Source: Hansfordia pulvinata (taxonomy: Eukaryota > Ascomycota > Sordariomycetes > Xylariales). From it: 64,000 nucleotides of DNA. The notes beneath the pieces were generated by a model, which saw only the letters and a program-made list of their open reading frames with translations, was not told the DNA's origin and did no database searches. Below, piece by piece: positions 25,618-35,853 of the stretch (its first letter is position 1; each line of letters starts with the position of its first letter). Location: contig BJKQ01000011.1 in the NCBI GenBank assembly GCA_006538405.1, forward strand, positions 993,501-1,057,500, in the 5' to 3' direction. The position numbers and the translations under genes were made by a program.

Positions 25618-27851
25618 CTCATACCCAGCGGACGGGGACGGGAGGCAAGGCAGGGAGGGTGAGTGAGAGGGGGGGGGGAGGGGGGCGAATAGGCCGGGAT
25701 GAAGGTAAGGATTCTCCTCTGACCCATGCAATCAGCAGATATCGTAACACCCCTCCCCCCCCTGCCTTCCTGCCTGCCTGCCTCCTCACCAGTCACCAGT
25801 GCGGATATGCGTGGACCTGTGGGTTGTGGGCTGTTCGACTCTACGGAGTACTCGTACGAGCACCACCCTGAAGAGCGTCGAAAGTCGCGTGTACTCGCTA
25901 CAAGTATACTAGCACCTGGGGGACGACGATGGGTGGCTGGATGGCGAGTCTTCTTTCTTTCTTTTTCCAACCCGCACCCCTCCCCCCTTGTTCGGGTCTC
26001 CGTAATTCGTCACTTGAGGGGAAGGGGGGGGGGTGTTTGTATTTCATGTTTCTTTTTCTTTTTTGCCGCAACCTGCGCCGTTGAAGAGAGGGGGCGCGCG
26101 CGCTCGCCGCCGCCCCAAAGAAGTGCCGTTCTGGCCGGTCATCATGATCACAAGTGCGTGTCAGGTTATTTTGAGCGATAATTTCCTGCGTTGGTCGTTC
26201 ATCTCTGCGCCGGCCGGAGTGTCCCAGCCACTCCCTTATTATTTTTGGAGGAGGTCTTGGCAACGCAGGCGAGATGGGCAGGCCAGAGAGATGCAGAAGG
26301 TGGGAAATGGGGGGAAAAGGAGGGGGTTCAGTGAGTGAGCATGCGAACAGTGAGAATGAAAAATTATGAAAAGTAACAGGTAAGAAGAGAAGAGGCAAAT
26401 CGCCCGTCTTCCCCGGCGCTCGCTCCAATGTCACGAGGATCAGCGGGCTTGTGTGTGCATTTCGCCCTGTCCGTCTCCCCTGGAAGCTACCCGGTCTTGC
26501 AACGCGGATCGATTCGCGCAAGGCTGTGATCGTGTTCGTCGCCTCGCCCCCTTACCTCCCCATCACACAGAGTTGTTGAAAGGGGCCCGGTCGAGCTCGG
26601 TGGCATCTCGCGCAAGATCAGAGCCAGGGACTCGGCATTTCACCCTGCACCTGGGGAAGAACGCACAAGGGGAGGAGGGGGGGCGAGAGGTCGGGATGGT
26701 TTTCTGGGTGGGTTGGGACCGGCGACGGCGCATGCCCTGCCCTGCCCTGTCCTGCTTTTTCCCCAGCTGCAGGCCCCTCGCCCTTGACTTCCCGTTCCCT
26801 CGGCCCCCCTTCTCTCCCCCCACGACAGCGCCTCTCCGGCCCCCCTGCTGTGAGCGTGCTGGGATCTGACCTGGTTTTCGAGCCACGACAAACCGTGGAG
26901 TCGGGTTGCGAAAAGGTTGCCCCCCTGAGCGTTTTCCGGGTCGGACAGGGCCTGGTCGACATGGGGCACAGGGAGAGGGCAAGGGGAGGGCAAGGAAACG
27001 TGGGCCACAATGGGGAGGTACGAGCTTGTGAAGGGACAGCGAGAATTGAAGCTCTCAAGATACCCAGGATGGATCGGGGGTTGTCCCCTCCCCCCCCCCC
27101 CCCCTGGCAGACCTGTTCCCCCTGTATCCGGTATCTCTCCTCTTGCCATCCCCGGGCCGGCCCCATCAGTCTCACCTCATCTCTGCTCTGATTGATGAGA
27201 AGCAGCTCTCCGGACGGGGAAGGAAACAAGCATCACGACGGGGTTATACTCCGTACGGTACAGTCGCCCGGGGACGACGAGACCACCGCAACGTCGACGC
27301 TTTCGGAAGATCAGCCACCTCCCCTCCTTCCCCCCCTGGTAAAAGTGCGAGTATGTAGGTGTCCGTCTCGTAGTCAGTGCAGTGCCCAGCCGGAGAAAAA
27401 AAAAAGAAATCAAATAAGCAGGATGGGTACGCCAGGGGAGGGGGCGGTAACCCGGTCCGGCCGTGTCGCGTCGTCGTGCTGCGGGAACGCGTCCATGCTG
27501 CCGACGCAATCAGCCAGCTACGGGTAGCTGCTGCTTCTCATGATTCCCTATACTCCTTGCTTTCAGTCTCCTTTTACTCTCCGATCCCTCGTGGCTTTGA
27601 GGCGAGTCCTCTTTCCCCTCTTGCCATTGGGACAAGGCCTTGACCTGGACAACTACCCAGGTAGTTTAGGGAAAGAGATCTATGATGCGGAGGTCCCGTC
27701 TGGGGAGCTGCCACGCGTCTGTGGAAAAGGGTTCAGTTGTGATTCTTCGCGGCGTGCGTACGTACGGAGTCGCAGCGCTGCGTCTTCTGGCGTTGGGGGA
27801 TCGAAAAAAAAAAAAAAAAAAACGCGTCTGGCTATACTCCGTACGCGCGTG

Positions 27852-27863
27852 ACTCGTACGAGT
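27852..27863. repeat. Palindrome ACTCGTACGAGT
   Basis: A self-complementary 12-mer made from the same half-sites in the opposite order. An identical copy lies at 53511-53522, about 26 kb away. Confidence 0.85.
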
Positions 27864-29735
27864 ATGGCTGTATCCCATCTCTCTGCCATTGTCCTCTTCT
27901 CCTTCCTCCTCCCCTTGCGAGCGGGTCGACAAGGGTGCGTCCGGCAAGGACGGGGGGGGCAGAGAGAATCGGGAGGTATGGCCCCCATTTTGCGAAACGC
28001 GGTGGGATCCGCTTCCAAGGGGGGAAGGGCAAGTGATGAGGGAAGCGACAGGGGGAGGAAACGCGTAACGCGTGTCCGTTAGCTGGTTTCGATTCGATGC
28101 GCGTAGAGAGCAGGGCGACTGATTGGGGACGATCAAGCGATGTGACGATGTCTCTTCGGAGGGACCTCGCCTGGGCCGGAAGCTCCGCGGGGTTGTGACG
28201 GACAGGTCAGGTCGGCTCGGCGGAGAAGCAAGGCCCTCACATCGGCGGCGACGGGGTTTCGCGGAGCATGGCTGCTGCTCTCCGAGAGCACGGACGCCGT
28301 GGTAGCTGATGTGCCTGGCCCTTCTGCTGCGACAGAGTCATCGCGCCCAGCAGGACCAGAATGGCTGGCCTTGTGTGTGCGTCTCCCGTGCTCGCAAGCC
28401 GAGTTGCGGGGTTGCGTCCGGGGAGAGGGAGGTTCGCCGGCCCGGCTCTGACCAGTCACCCGTCAAAGTAGGTCGAATGGCCGTTTTTTGTGACCTGTTT
28501 CTGGCAGACGGACACGCCTGCGGCCGTTTGGGAATAGAGACCTAGATTGCGGCCGGCTTTGTCGTGGCACCCGGCGCTTCGACGTGGTTGCGGGCTCGAA
28601 GCAAGCAAGTCTACCTACCTATGCATCTTGGCATTTCTCCGACGGCAGTAGTCAGGGTGTAGGTGCGAGTAGAGTGGGAGACACGGCGCAGGTTGACCGT
28701 GGTCGGCTCTCCGGCTGCCCCGTGGCTCGCCGAGTGAGTTCTGACTGTCAACAAGGGATAGGTGGGCTGTTCGCCTGGTGTTAGAGTTCTATCATTCATC
28801 GCTATAGCCATGGAAAACGAGAGTCTATAATCCCCCAGTATGGAGCGTAACTCGGGTCAGTTGGGAGCGACTGGCTGCCACTACGTCCGCATGGCGTGGC
28901 AACGGCCGCAGGGCTGCTTGGCATCATCGCCAAATTCCGGACCGATGTGCCCTCTCAGAGTTGGCTCTTGGCTCCGCGCAGGGCCTATTCGAAAGTCGCC
29001 CTCTGGTTTGACGCTCCAGCGTGTCGCTGGCTGACGCGGTCAGCTTGGTCCGAAGCGACGCGTGGACGCTGGTCTGGGGCAAACCTTGCTAAATTGCTGC
29101 TGTCCCCTATCTCCCCCCTATGAAGTCACGACTGGAGACTCGCCGGCCCGATAGAGTTTGCGGTTCGTAGACGGCCCATCTTGACTTTGGGGCCGCGCCA
29201 GTCACATGGATACGCAGGATAGCGCAGATGGCTGGCGCCACGGGGAGAAGAAGCTTTGTACTTGTGTCGGAACTAGGGCATCATTGGCAGTGTCCCGGGT
29301 CGAGCGTGGGGCTGTGGCATCGATCCCGTCTCCCAAGATCTGGGTTCGGCCTGTGCCGTCGGAAACTTGCTTTGCGGGATGCGTCGAGTCCTGATGGCTG
29401 GCGGAATGCTGGAACGACATCTCATATCGGGGGGGGGCGGTCACAAGACCTCGCCGCTTCACTCGGCATTCATGTGAATGTTTCCTCTGGGAACGGCGCC
29501 CGATTAGTTTCTGGTTTTAGGTTGGGATGTTCCGGATAATGATATCAAGCCGCGCTTCTTCATCTTCGGTGCTCGCGGTCTGGTTTCGAGCTGGGCGCTG
29601 TGAATCCCGCCATGTCGCGCAAGGCCTGAGGATGGCGAGCAGCGACTTGCGACTAGAGAGTCCTCACTATGTCGGAGAACCTACAAGGTTTGGACTTAGG
29701 GAGGCAAGTCATCGGCCGCGCGAGCCCGTTCTGGT

Positions 29736-29743
29736 TACATAAA
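29736..29743 (+). promoter_or_regulatory. TATA-like element upstream of the small gene
   Basis: TACATAAA lies about 130 nt upstream of the ATG at 29870. It is followed by a pyrimidine-rich stretch (CTCGTCTTCCTTACCC) and an A/T-rich leader, a common fungal promoter layout. Assignment is by position only. Confidence 0.4.
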
Positions 29744-29869
29744 GCTCGTCTTCCTTACCCATCTGCTGCGGAAAACCTTTTGCCAAGCTCTCCGTGACAC
29801 TTCGATCTACTCCCAAACCTATCACTGTATTGTATCGCAAAATAAAATATTCAGAAACATCACAGCATC

Positions 29870-30211
29870 ATGGACAAGCTCAAGGAAGCGAAGAACGCCC
29901 TCTCGGGCCAGTCGTGAGTACAGACATACACACACGCACACACACATATAGAGACGCACCTGTCGCTGCGAAACAATAAGAGAAACTGAACTGGCCCGCA
30001 GTTCGGCCGACCAGACGGCCCAGAACCCCAAAGACGCGAAGAAGGACACCATGGTTGACTCTGGTAGGTTGCCCGTGTGCGTCACAGATGGCTGTCAGTG
30101 CTAACGCTCGGCGCAGCCGTGGACCAGTTCGCGCAGAAGGAGGGCGTGCCCGCCGGGGCCGACCCCATGATCAACAACGCCGTCAACGACGAGGTCAACA
30201 AGCACACCTGA
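29870..30211 (+). CDS. Small hydrophilic protein, 66 aa, three exons, function unknown
   Basis: Exons are 29870-29913, 30002-30063 and 30117-30211. Donors are GTGAGT and GTAGGT, acceptors are CGCAG and CGCAG, and the phase is kept to a TGA stop. The 66-residue protein begins MDKLKEAKNALSGQ and ends NNAVNDEVNKHT. It is rich in Lys, Asp, Ala and Gln, with no Cys, signal peptide or membrane segment. I do not recognise a named family. Its size, charge and MDKLKEA start resemble small stress- or starvation-induced ascomycete proteins of the GRG-1/CCG-1 type, but this is only a resemblance. An AATAAA at 30334-30339 fits a polyadenylation signal. Two introns in 201 coding bases, both in phase, argue for a real gene. 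Confidence 0.7.
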
Positions 30212-30626
30212 GCCGTACGCGGGCGGCGCAGTCGTGTTGAGGGTACTCCCTCTGCGCCCATGGGACCACGGCCGATTAAAGGGAAGAAGTAGCCTCAGGG
30301 GCGGGTCGGTAGTATTCAACGATTGTTCCGTGCAATAAATCTGCTTCTCTCAGTCCATCTTGGCTTCCACACCATGGTTGATTTAACGTAAATCGCATAT
30401 ATTACGAGTAGTACGTCTGATTATAAAACCCGTGAGCACTGATGTGTAAACCATCTCCTTGTTTACACGTAGTTATAGCCATAAACAAGGTTGATAATAC
30501 TGGCCACACTCGGCGGAAGAATGGCAGACTGCTATAGACGTCGAATATCAGAGTCGATATCAGTCGTCTACCTACAGTACCTCAGGCAGGCAACAGCACA
30601 AACCTGTACGGTCTTGACTCGAAAGC
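30212..30626. other. Intergenic region, convergent gene ends
   Basis: 3' ends of the small gene (plus) and the FAD monooxygenase (minus) face each other. It holds the AATAAA at 30334 and one TACGAGTA site near 30405; nothing else was seen. Confidence 0.6.
30334..30339 (+). terminator. Polyadenylation signal AATAAA
   Basis: AATAAA about 120 nt downstream of the stop codon at 30209-30211, correctly oriented for the small gene. Inferred from motif and position. Confidence 0.45.
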
Positions 30627-31495
30627 CTATATACCTATACCATACGGACGTCCAACCGTGGGAGACGAGGACCGCACTCTCCGCCTCCTCTCCACCCACG
30701 TCGTCAAAGACGGCGAAGTAGAGATGAGATCAAGACAGCCTGATCGTCTCGCGCGGGAGATGCCGCCTTCTCCCCTGACTGTGCTCGTGGTTTGTCGTTG
30801 ATCAGGCGTCAGCTGTGTTCTCATGGAAAATTCTGTTGTTAAGGGATGAAGCTGGGGAGGGAGTCGTTGCGTTGAGATAGCGGGATACAAGGGAGAGAGC
30901 AGAGAGAAAAAGGGGAGGGGGTTTGGAAAAACTAACACGCAGTCATCGCGTGAGCAGCGTCCCCGACCAGAGTGACCTGCCCGACCGGCAGCGACCGGAG
31001 GACGAGCGTGTACATGGGCAGGCCGCCGGGGCGGATGTGCTCGGGCCCGATGCGATGGACCAGGTCCCCGAGGCCGTCGGGGATGGTGGCCGCGAGCCGC
31101 CGGAGCTCGGCGTGGAGGGCCTCGGCGCCGGCCGTCTGCTTCCAGTTCCGGTCCTTGGTCTTGATCCGGCCGCTGTCGCAGTCCGCATCATCGTTGCCGT
31201 CGTCGTCGTCTTTAGTCCGCAGCAGGTTGAAAAAGTACCGACCCGCGCGGCCGCACGGCAGGACCTCGTTGAGCCCGACGAACAGCTGCAGCGGCGTGCC
31301 GTCGTTCGCCTCGTACGGCACAATGTACGCCGAGTGGCCCAGCTCGAGCTGGCGCTCCATGTCGCGCCCGCGCAGCTCGATCTCGCCCTTGATCGAGCAG
31401 TAGGGCATGCTCTCGAGGAGCGAGTCCGACTCGTCGTTTAGGAGAAGCTTCCTCACTTTGCAGATTGTGTCAGGGCGGGGCGTTCTATGGGGTTA

Positions 31496-31516
31496 GGGGG
31501 GGGGGGGGGGGGGGGA
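31496..31516. repeat. Poly-G tract (21 G) inside an intron
   Basis: Lies in the second intron of the FAD monooxygenase, about 40 nt from the acceptor. It reads as poly-C in the transcript, where it could form an unusually long pyrimidine tract; the opposite strand is a G-quadruplex candidate. Confidence 0.85.
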
Positions 31517-31827
31517 AGGAGGAAATAAGAGGAGGGGAAGGAAATAAGGGGGAGGATGAAATAAGGAGGGGATGGGAAGGAGACAAGAAATAAACCCCGG
31601 TTTACCTGTGCTCCTCGCCCCCTCAGCGCCGACGACGACGTCCCCCGCAGCCTCGGTCCCGTCGTCGAAGCGGACTGTCACCGAGCCGGCGCCCTCTTCC
31701 AGGCCCGTCACCCGCTTGCCCCACCGCACGGGGATGTGCGTCGCCAGCCACCTGCGCAGCCGGTCGCGCTGCGCCCGGATGACGCGCCCGCTGCCGTCGT
31801 CCTGCACGCCGAACCTCTGCCGGCCCC

Positions 31828-31828
<1 letters not shown>

Positions 31829-31861
<33 letters not shown>
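31829..31861. repeat. CTG/CAG trinucleotide repeat (11 units) in coding sequence
   Basis: On the coding (minus) strand it reads as CAG and encodes 11 Gln in the frame that matches downstream motifs, or 11 Ser in the upstream frame. It sits right after the frame break of the FAD monooxygenase. Confidence 0.9.
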
Positions 31862-31865
<4 letters not shown>

Positions 31866-32311
31866 GTCTTCCTCTTCTTGTCCTCCCCTCGCCGCCTCCC
31901 GGCTTCCTGTAGACGACCACCTGCGGCACGAGGTCGAGGGGCAGCAGGTGGTTGACCGGCTCGAGGGGCGGCATGTCGTCCGGGAACGACCGCCTCATAT
32001 CTCTGAGACTTTGGAAGAGGGGGGGGGGGGCGCGGGGGGGGGGGCTGTGTGTCGGTAAACGTGCCCCCTTTAAAAGGGTATCTTGCAACGCGCAAAGCCA
32101 GCAGAAGCTTGCTGCTCGTCAAAGGGACAGTGTGTGGTCACGGTACTGACCCGTGTATGCCGATGGCCCAGCCCTGGAACCGGCAGTCGTCGCTCTTGTC
32201 CCGCTCGAAGATCTCAAAGGGGACGCCGTTCTTGCGCAGAGTCTGCGCTAGGGTCAGACCGCTGAGGTCGGCGCCGGTAATCAAGACCCGCGGAGGCGCT
32301 GGGGAGCCCAT

Positions 32312-33179
32312 GGTCGGTCGAAGGCCGCGTCGTGTGGTTGGTGTTGGGCTCTCAGATGGTGATTAGTCGCGCTTTCTGGCGGTCAAGGAGTCTGATAGCC
32401 CGTGCTGTCTACGTCCAAGGCTCAAGTGTGTGCTTTATATTATACACGCGTGTATCAGGGTGGTCCTTGGACGGCCTCGCAACATCGCCACTACGGCAAC
32501 GCATCAGTGGCACAATCCTCGACAGAGGCAGTGGGCAAGGGCGTCGCTCACACCGATGATTCATGCAACGCCCATCGCCCCACCATATCCATCTTGGCTT
32601 GTACAAACCTAATGAATTTTGAGTGCGCCGCCGTGAGGAGGAGATGTACTTGGAGTCGCCGCTGGAAGGGAAGGCAGGACACCGGAAGACGCTGCGGATG
32701 TTGTGTGGCTCGCGGCGCGCCCAGTTCGCAAGCAGGCAGACAGACAGAGAGACAGACAAACGGGTAGCCGCGCCGTGGGTTCGCGCTCTCGCGGCGTCCT
32801 CGCGCTAAAGCTGACAAAGGCTCTACGACGATCCGTGCGACACCACCAGCTTAACTGGACTGGTGCTCCGGGATGCTCGCTAACTGAAGTGGCCGGTGGT
32901 CGCCTCGCGCGCGGAAGGTTGCGCCGCCAGGCAAGATCTGACCCGCCCTCGTGGCAGAGGGGCGTTGCCCGATGCCGTCTTTCTGTGCTGTGCGTCTGTG
33001 TCGCTACCTAGTCTCCCAAAAGGCCGAGTACTCTGGCGCACGGTTTCCGTTGGTCACACGGATGGGGAGGCATGTTGCACTGCACACAGACAAAGGTAAA
33101 ATAGACGGAGCGATGTGGAAGCCGAGGGCGCATTCAGTAGTCCTCCACCCCCTTCGCCCACCACACCACCCGCGGCCGC
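32312..33179. other. Intergenic region upstream of the FAD monooxygenase
   Basis: Probable promoter of the leftward FAD monooxygenase, plus unassigned sequence. A short CAGA repeat lies near 32735-32757. No gene was seen; the open frames are shadows of GC-rich DNA. Confidence 0.45.
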
Positions 33180-33498
33180 TTAGGGAAGTTCCCCGGTGAT
33201 GGCCCGCGCCGCGGGGTCGGCGCTCGCGCGTTGTCGGAGGGCCGAGGCCGCCTGCTCTTCGTCGCGGTCGGGGTGGGTCTGGTCTACCTCGCGGCCCTGC
33301 GACGCCGTGTCCAGCACGTCGTCCTGGCCACCAGTACGCAACGATGAGAAGACCGGCATCCTGTGGCTTGGTGAGCACATACACACACGTGCCAGCTGGT
33401 GACGCATCGATTGCATATTCAGTGGTTTACCAGCGCGTTCTCACTGACAGCAAACTCGGTACAACAAAAAGGCAGCGCCTCGCACGTCTCGCGGCCAT
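33180..33498 (-). CDS. Possible small two-exon gene, about 72 aa, unknown
   Basis: The frame ending at 33180 encodes GGQDDVLDTASQGREVDQ followed by charged residues and ends ARAITGELP. Its composition is much more protein-like than the chance frames around it. A start at 33498 (MAARRARRCLFVVPSLL) could be spliced with a GTCAGT donor at 33448 to the CACAG acceptor near 33361, keeping phase, but this is one of several possible models. The first 17 residues would be basic and hydrophobic, resembling a mitochondrial presequence. I recognise no family. It may also be a stranded exon or a fragment. It lies downstream of the SDR gene on the same strand. Confidence 0.28.
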
Positions 33499-33613
33499 AT
33501 TGGCTATTTGTGTGTTCCCTGGAACGACCTTGGACCGCCCGAGTTGCCACAGGTATGCTGAACTGGTAACAGCAGGATAAAGCTTCACGCGACCGCTGCA
33601 CTACCAGCCTGCC

Positions 33614-35102
33614 TCAGGAGCTCCACGGGTGCCCTCCCTTCTGCAGCTTGGCGTTGACGAACGACAGCTTGTTGCGGTTCTCGCTCAGGATCTCCTCCTT
33701 GTGCGCCTCCATCTCTTCAATGTCCCCTGTTTGCCGTGATAGTCAGCAGTCAGCCTGGCAGGGAGAAGAACTTCCTACGCAGGGAGGGGAAAGACGAAGG
33801 GTGCATGAGTGGGAAGGCAGGCCGTGGAGACTCACAGTTGACGCTCATGATGCCCCCCTTCATCCAGTCGGCCCGCGGCGTGGACAGGAAGAGCGAGAGG
33901 CCGCCCGTCAGCATGGGGTCGTCCTTGGCGAATGGCAGGAAGGACTTGACCGTCATGTCGGTCGTCAGCAGGCCGGGGAGCGCGGTGAAGCAGCGAAGCC
34001 CAGGGTTCTCTAGAGCGCCGGTTGTCAGCCCTTGATCCGTGCCGCGCCGTATATTCTACGCGTCCGACGCCGATCCGCAGAGGTGGGCACATTCAACTGT
34101 TGCCCCTTAGACGATCCTCCAAGCGTCACCGCAGCATTGCCTAGGTAGGTATCTGCAGATAGCAGCCAACACGGTACTTACCAGCCTGGAAGATCTCCAT
34201 GAACTTGATCTGCGCCAGCTTGCTCGAGATGTAGGAGCTCATGTTCGTGAGCGTGCTGGCCGCAGCCCCCGTGCTCACGGTGATGACGGTGCCCTTGCCG
34301 TCGGTCGCTTGCTTGAGGAAGTGGTGGCACATGAGGAACGTGCCCTTGACGTTGGTCTCCTGTTTTCGTCCGTGCTCGCCGTCAGCAAATCGAAGACCAA
34401 CCCCGCCATGTATGGCAACGCTGAATAACAGCCTTCTTCACCCGCCCATCATCGGCTGCAATCTAGGACAAATAAAGGGAAGCGAAGGGGAAAGGTGAAG
34501 ATAGGGAGAGAGAGAGAGAGACAACCTACAAAGTCATTCCACCACTCCTCCGGGTCCATGTCCCCCGCGGCACCCAGGTTCATGGTCCCCGCGTCGTTGA
34601 CGAGCACGTCGACCGCGGCGCCGCCCAGCGCCTCCCGCGCGTGCGCCCACAGCTCCCGCACCGACTCGCCGGACCGGAGGTCCGCCGCCCGCACGACCAC
34701 CCTGGTGGCGGCCCCCGGCACCTTCTCGCGGATCCCGCCGGCCACCCGCTCCAGAACCTCCAGGCGCCGGCCCGTGATGACGACGGCCTCCGCGCCGGCC
34801 ACGGCCCACGCCTCCGCGATGGCCTGCGCGTGCCACGTGTCGGGGTCAGCAGGTAGTGTCTTGCCAGTAGAAAAGGGCGAGAGAGAGAGAGAGAGAGAGT
34901 GTGTGTGTGTGTGAGGATAAAAAATTGTCCCTCTCCGGAGACTCACCTGTCCGACTCCCCCGGAGACGCCTGTGACCATGACCGATTTCCCCCTGGCCGA
35001 GAGCTCCGGTCGGCTCGGCTCGAGCAGCGGGTACATGTCCCGATGGACGACATTGGTGAGCTGGAAGGGCCAGGTCAGCGTGTTGACGTCTTCACCGTCC
35101 AT
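33614..35102 (-). CDS. Short-chain dehydrogenase/reductase (five exons, 304 aa)
   Basis: NAD(P)-dependent oxidoreductase of the classical SDR fold; substrate unknown. Minus-strand exons are 35102-34947, 34823-34530, 34359-34182, 34009-33836 and 33726-33614, all GT-AG and in phase, totalling 304 residues. Visible motifs: the cofactor-binding TGVSGGVGQ (from residue 44), split from its helix AIAEAWAVAGA by intron 1; NDAG; and the catalytic Ser (VSTGAAAS) with the YISSK pair of the YxxxK motif. The first intron carries GA and GT repeats (34878-34912). The start at 35102 is preferred over an in-frame ATG-equivalent at 35249, because that extension only translates a CA/GT repeat. The gene shares strand and neighbourhood with the FAD monooxygenase, suggesting a small oxidative pair. 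Confidence 0.85.
34878..34912. repeat. GA then GT repeat in SDR intron 1
   Basis: Dinucleotide repeats between the GTGAGT donor and the acceptor of the first intron of the short-chain dehydrogenase. No coding effect is expected. Confidence 0.85.
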
Positions 35103-35159
35103 TATCGTCCCGTGGGCGCTTATGCGCGCGTGCGTGTGTGTTTGTGTGTGTGTGTGTAT

Positions 35160-35199
<40 letters not shown>

Positions 35200-35853
35200 G
35201 AGGCTGCGTGGGAGGTGCGCGGAAATATTTGATCTCTCGAATGAGGCAATCTTTGCAGTCGAGTAGCGGCAGTCCCTGCCTTCTCTCGGCCTCGTTTTAT
35301 ATCCTCATCGTCGTGAATTCCGATGGAGTACTCGTAAGCTATAATCCAGGCCCCGCTTCGGTCGACGGCTCAAGGCCAGCATTCCCTGGTATGGCCGGGT
35401 CAGGATCGGTAATGCGGGACCGCCGAGTGTCCCCGACTGGGCACCCCGCGCCTGGCCGGGGGCAGGCTTGCGAGCCAGCTGACTCGACCGTTCGACATTA
35501 TTAAGCTAGGCGCTCCCAGCTGAACGCTCGCTTCGGCACTCGTCCGGATGTTGCCTGAGTATTCATGCCCTTCCTGGGGTTGAATCCACAAAACGGGCGT
35601 TGGGCCATCGTGGCGGCTGATTAATCCAAGATACACCCTGCTACAGGCTGCTCCCCCGCGTTACGCCGACAGAGGCTAAGGGGTCAGCTCCAATGATCAC
35701 AAGCGGGACACGCGATACGCAGTCACAGAGCCGACACATAGCCATGGGTATCGCGGTATTGTAAGCGCAGGCTCCAACGCAAGTGGTCCTGCCGCGATGA
35801 TAGTTTCGGCCTACACAACTTGAGCCCGGTGGACGCGCGACCATGACGGGCCT
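35103..35853. other. Intergenic region between rqc2 and the SDR
   Basis: Upstream region of the SDR and 3' flank of rqc2, both leftward. It contains a GT repeat (35130-35196) directly before the SDR start and one TACTCGTA site near 35330. Nothing else was seen. Confidence 0.55.
35130..35196. repeat. GT dinucleotide repeat
   Basis: About 65 nt of mostly (GT)n, starting about 30 nt upstream of the SDR start codon and therefore in its leader or core promoter. Confidence 0.85.

Larger units (their letters stand above)
24901..29869. other. Non-coding stretch leading to the small gene at 29870
   Basis: No gene seen. It contains a cluster of TACGAGTACTCGTA sites at 25604-25620 and 25848-25860, another palindrome at 27852-27863, a 15-C run (27090-27104) and an A run (27804-27822). 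Pieces resembling ACTCCGTACGGAGT occur near 24722, 25840, 27249 and 27836. From about 28100 to 29730 the sequence is freer of simple repeats. The last 130 nt form a plausible promoter. Confidence 0.45.
30627..32311 (-). pseudogene. FAD-dependent monooxygenase, frame broken (probable consensus error, degraded 3' end)
   Basis: Flavin-dependent aromatic-hydroxylase-type monooxygenase. Minus-strand exons are 32311-32151, 32002-31606, 31455-30937 and 30778-about 30627. The FAD-binding start is GADLSG, where the second glycine of GxGxxG is Asp. The middle motif is GAEGARS (usually GADGARS), and the third is GDAAHAMTAFRGEGG, formed across a GTTAGT donor. Exon 2 changes frame between about 31930 and 31870. 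One extra G in the run at 31885-31888 (C4 on the plus strand) restores it, and an 11-Gln stretch from (CAG)n follows. After RGEGG the last 50 residues do not match the family end, so the 3' part is uncertain. It lies 1.3 kb downstream of a same-strand short-chain dehydrogenase. It is either a functional gene with consensus errors or a recent pseudogene; the broken frame is certain, the cause is not. Confidence 0.62.

Noticed and set aside
3365..29869. Large transposon or retroelement as the cause of the gene-free block
   Set aside because: No reverse transcriptase, integrase or transposase motifs in any frame, and no long terminal or inverted repeats were noticed. A very old, degraded copy could be missed by eye.
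34947..35249. Longer N-terminus for the SDR from 35249
   Set aside because: The extra 49 residues are Thr-His repeats from a GT/CA microsatellite; the start at 35102 matches the SDR layout.
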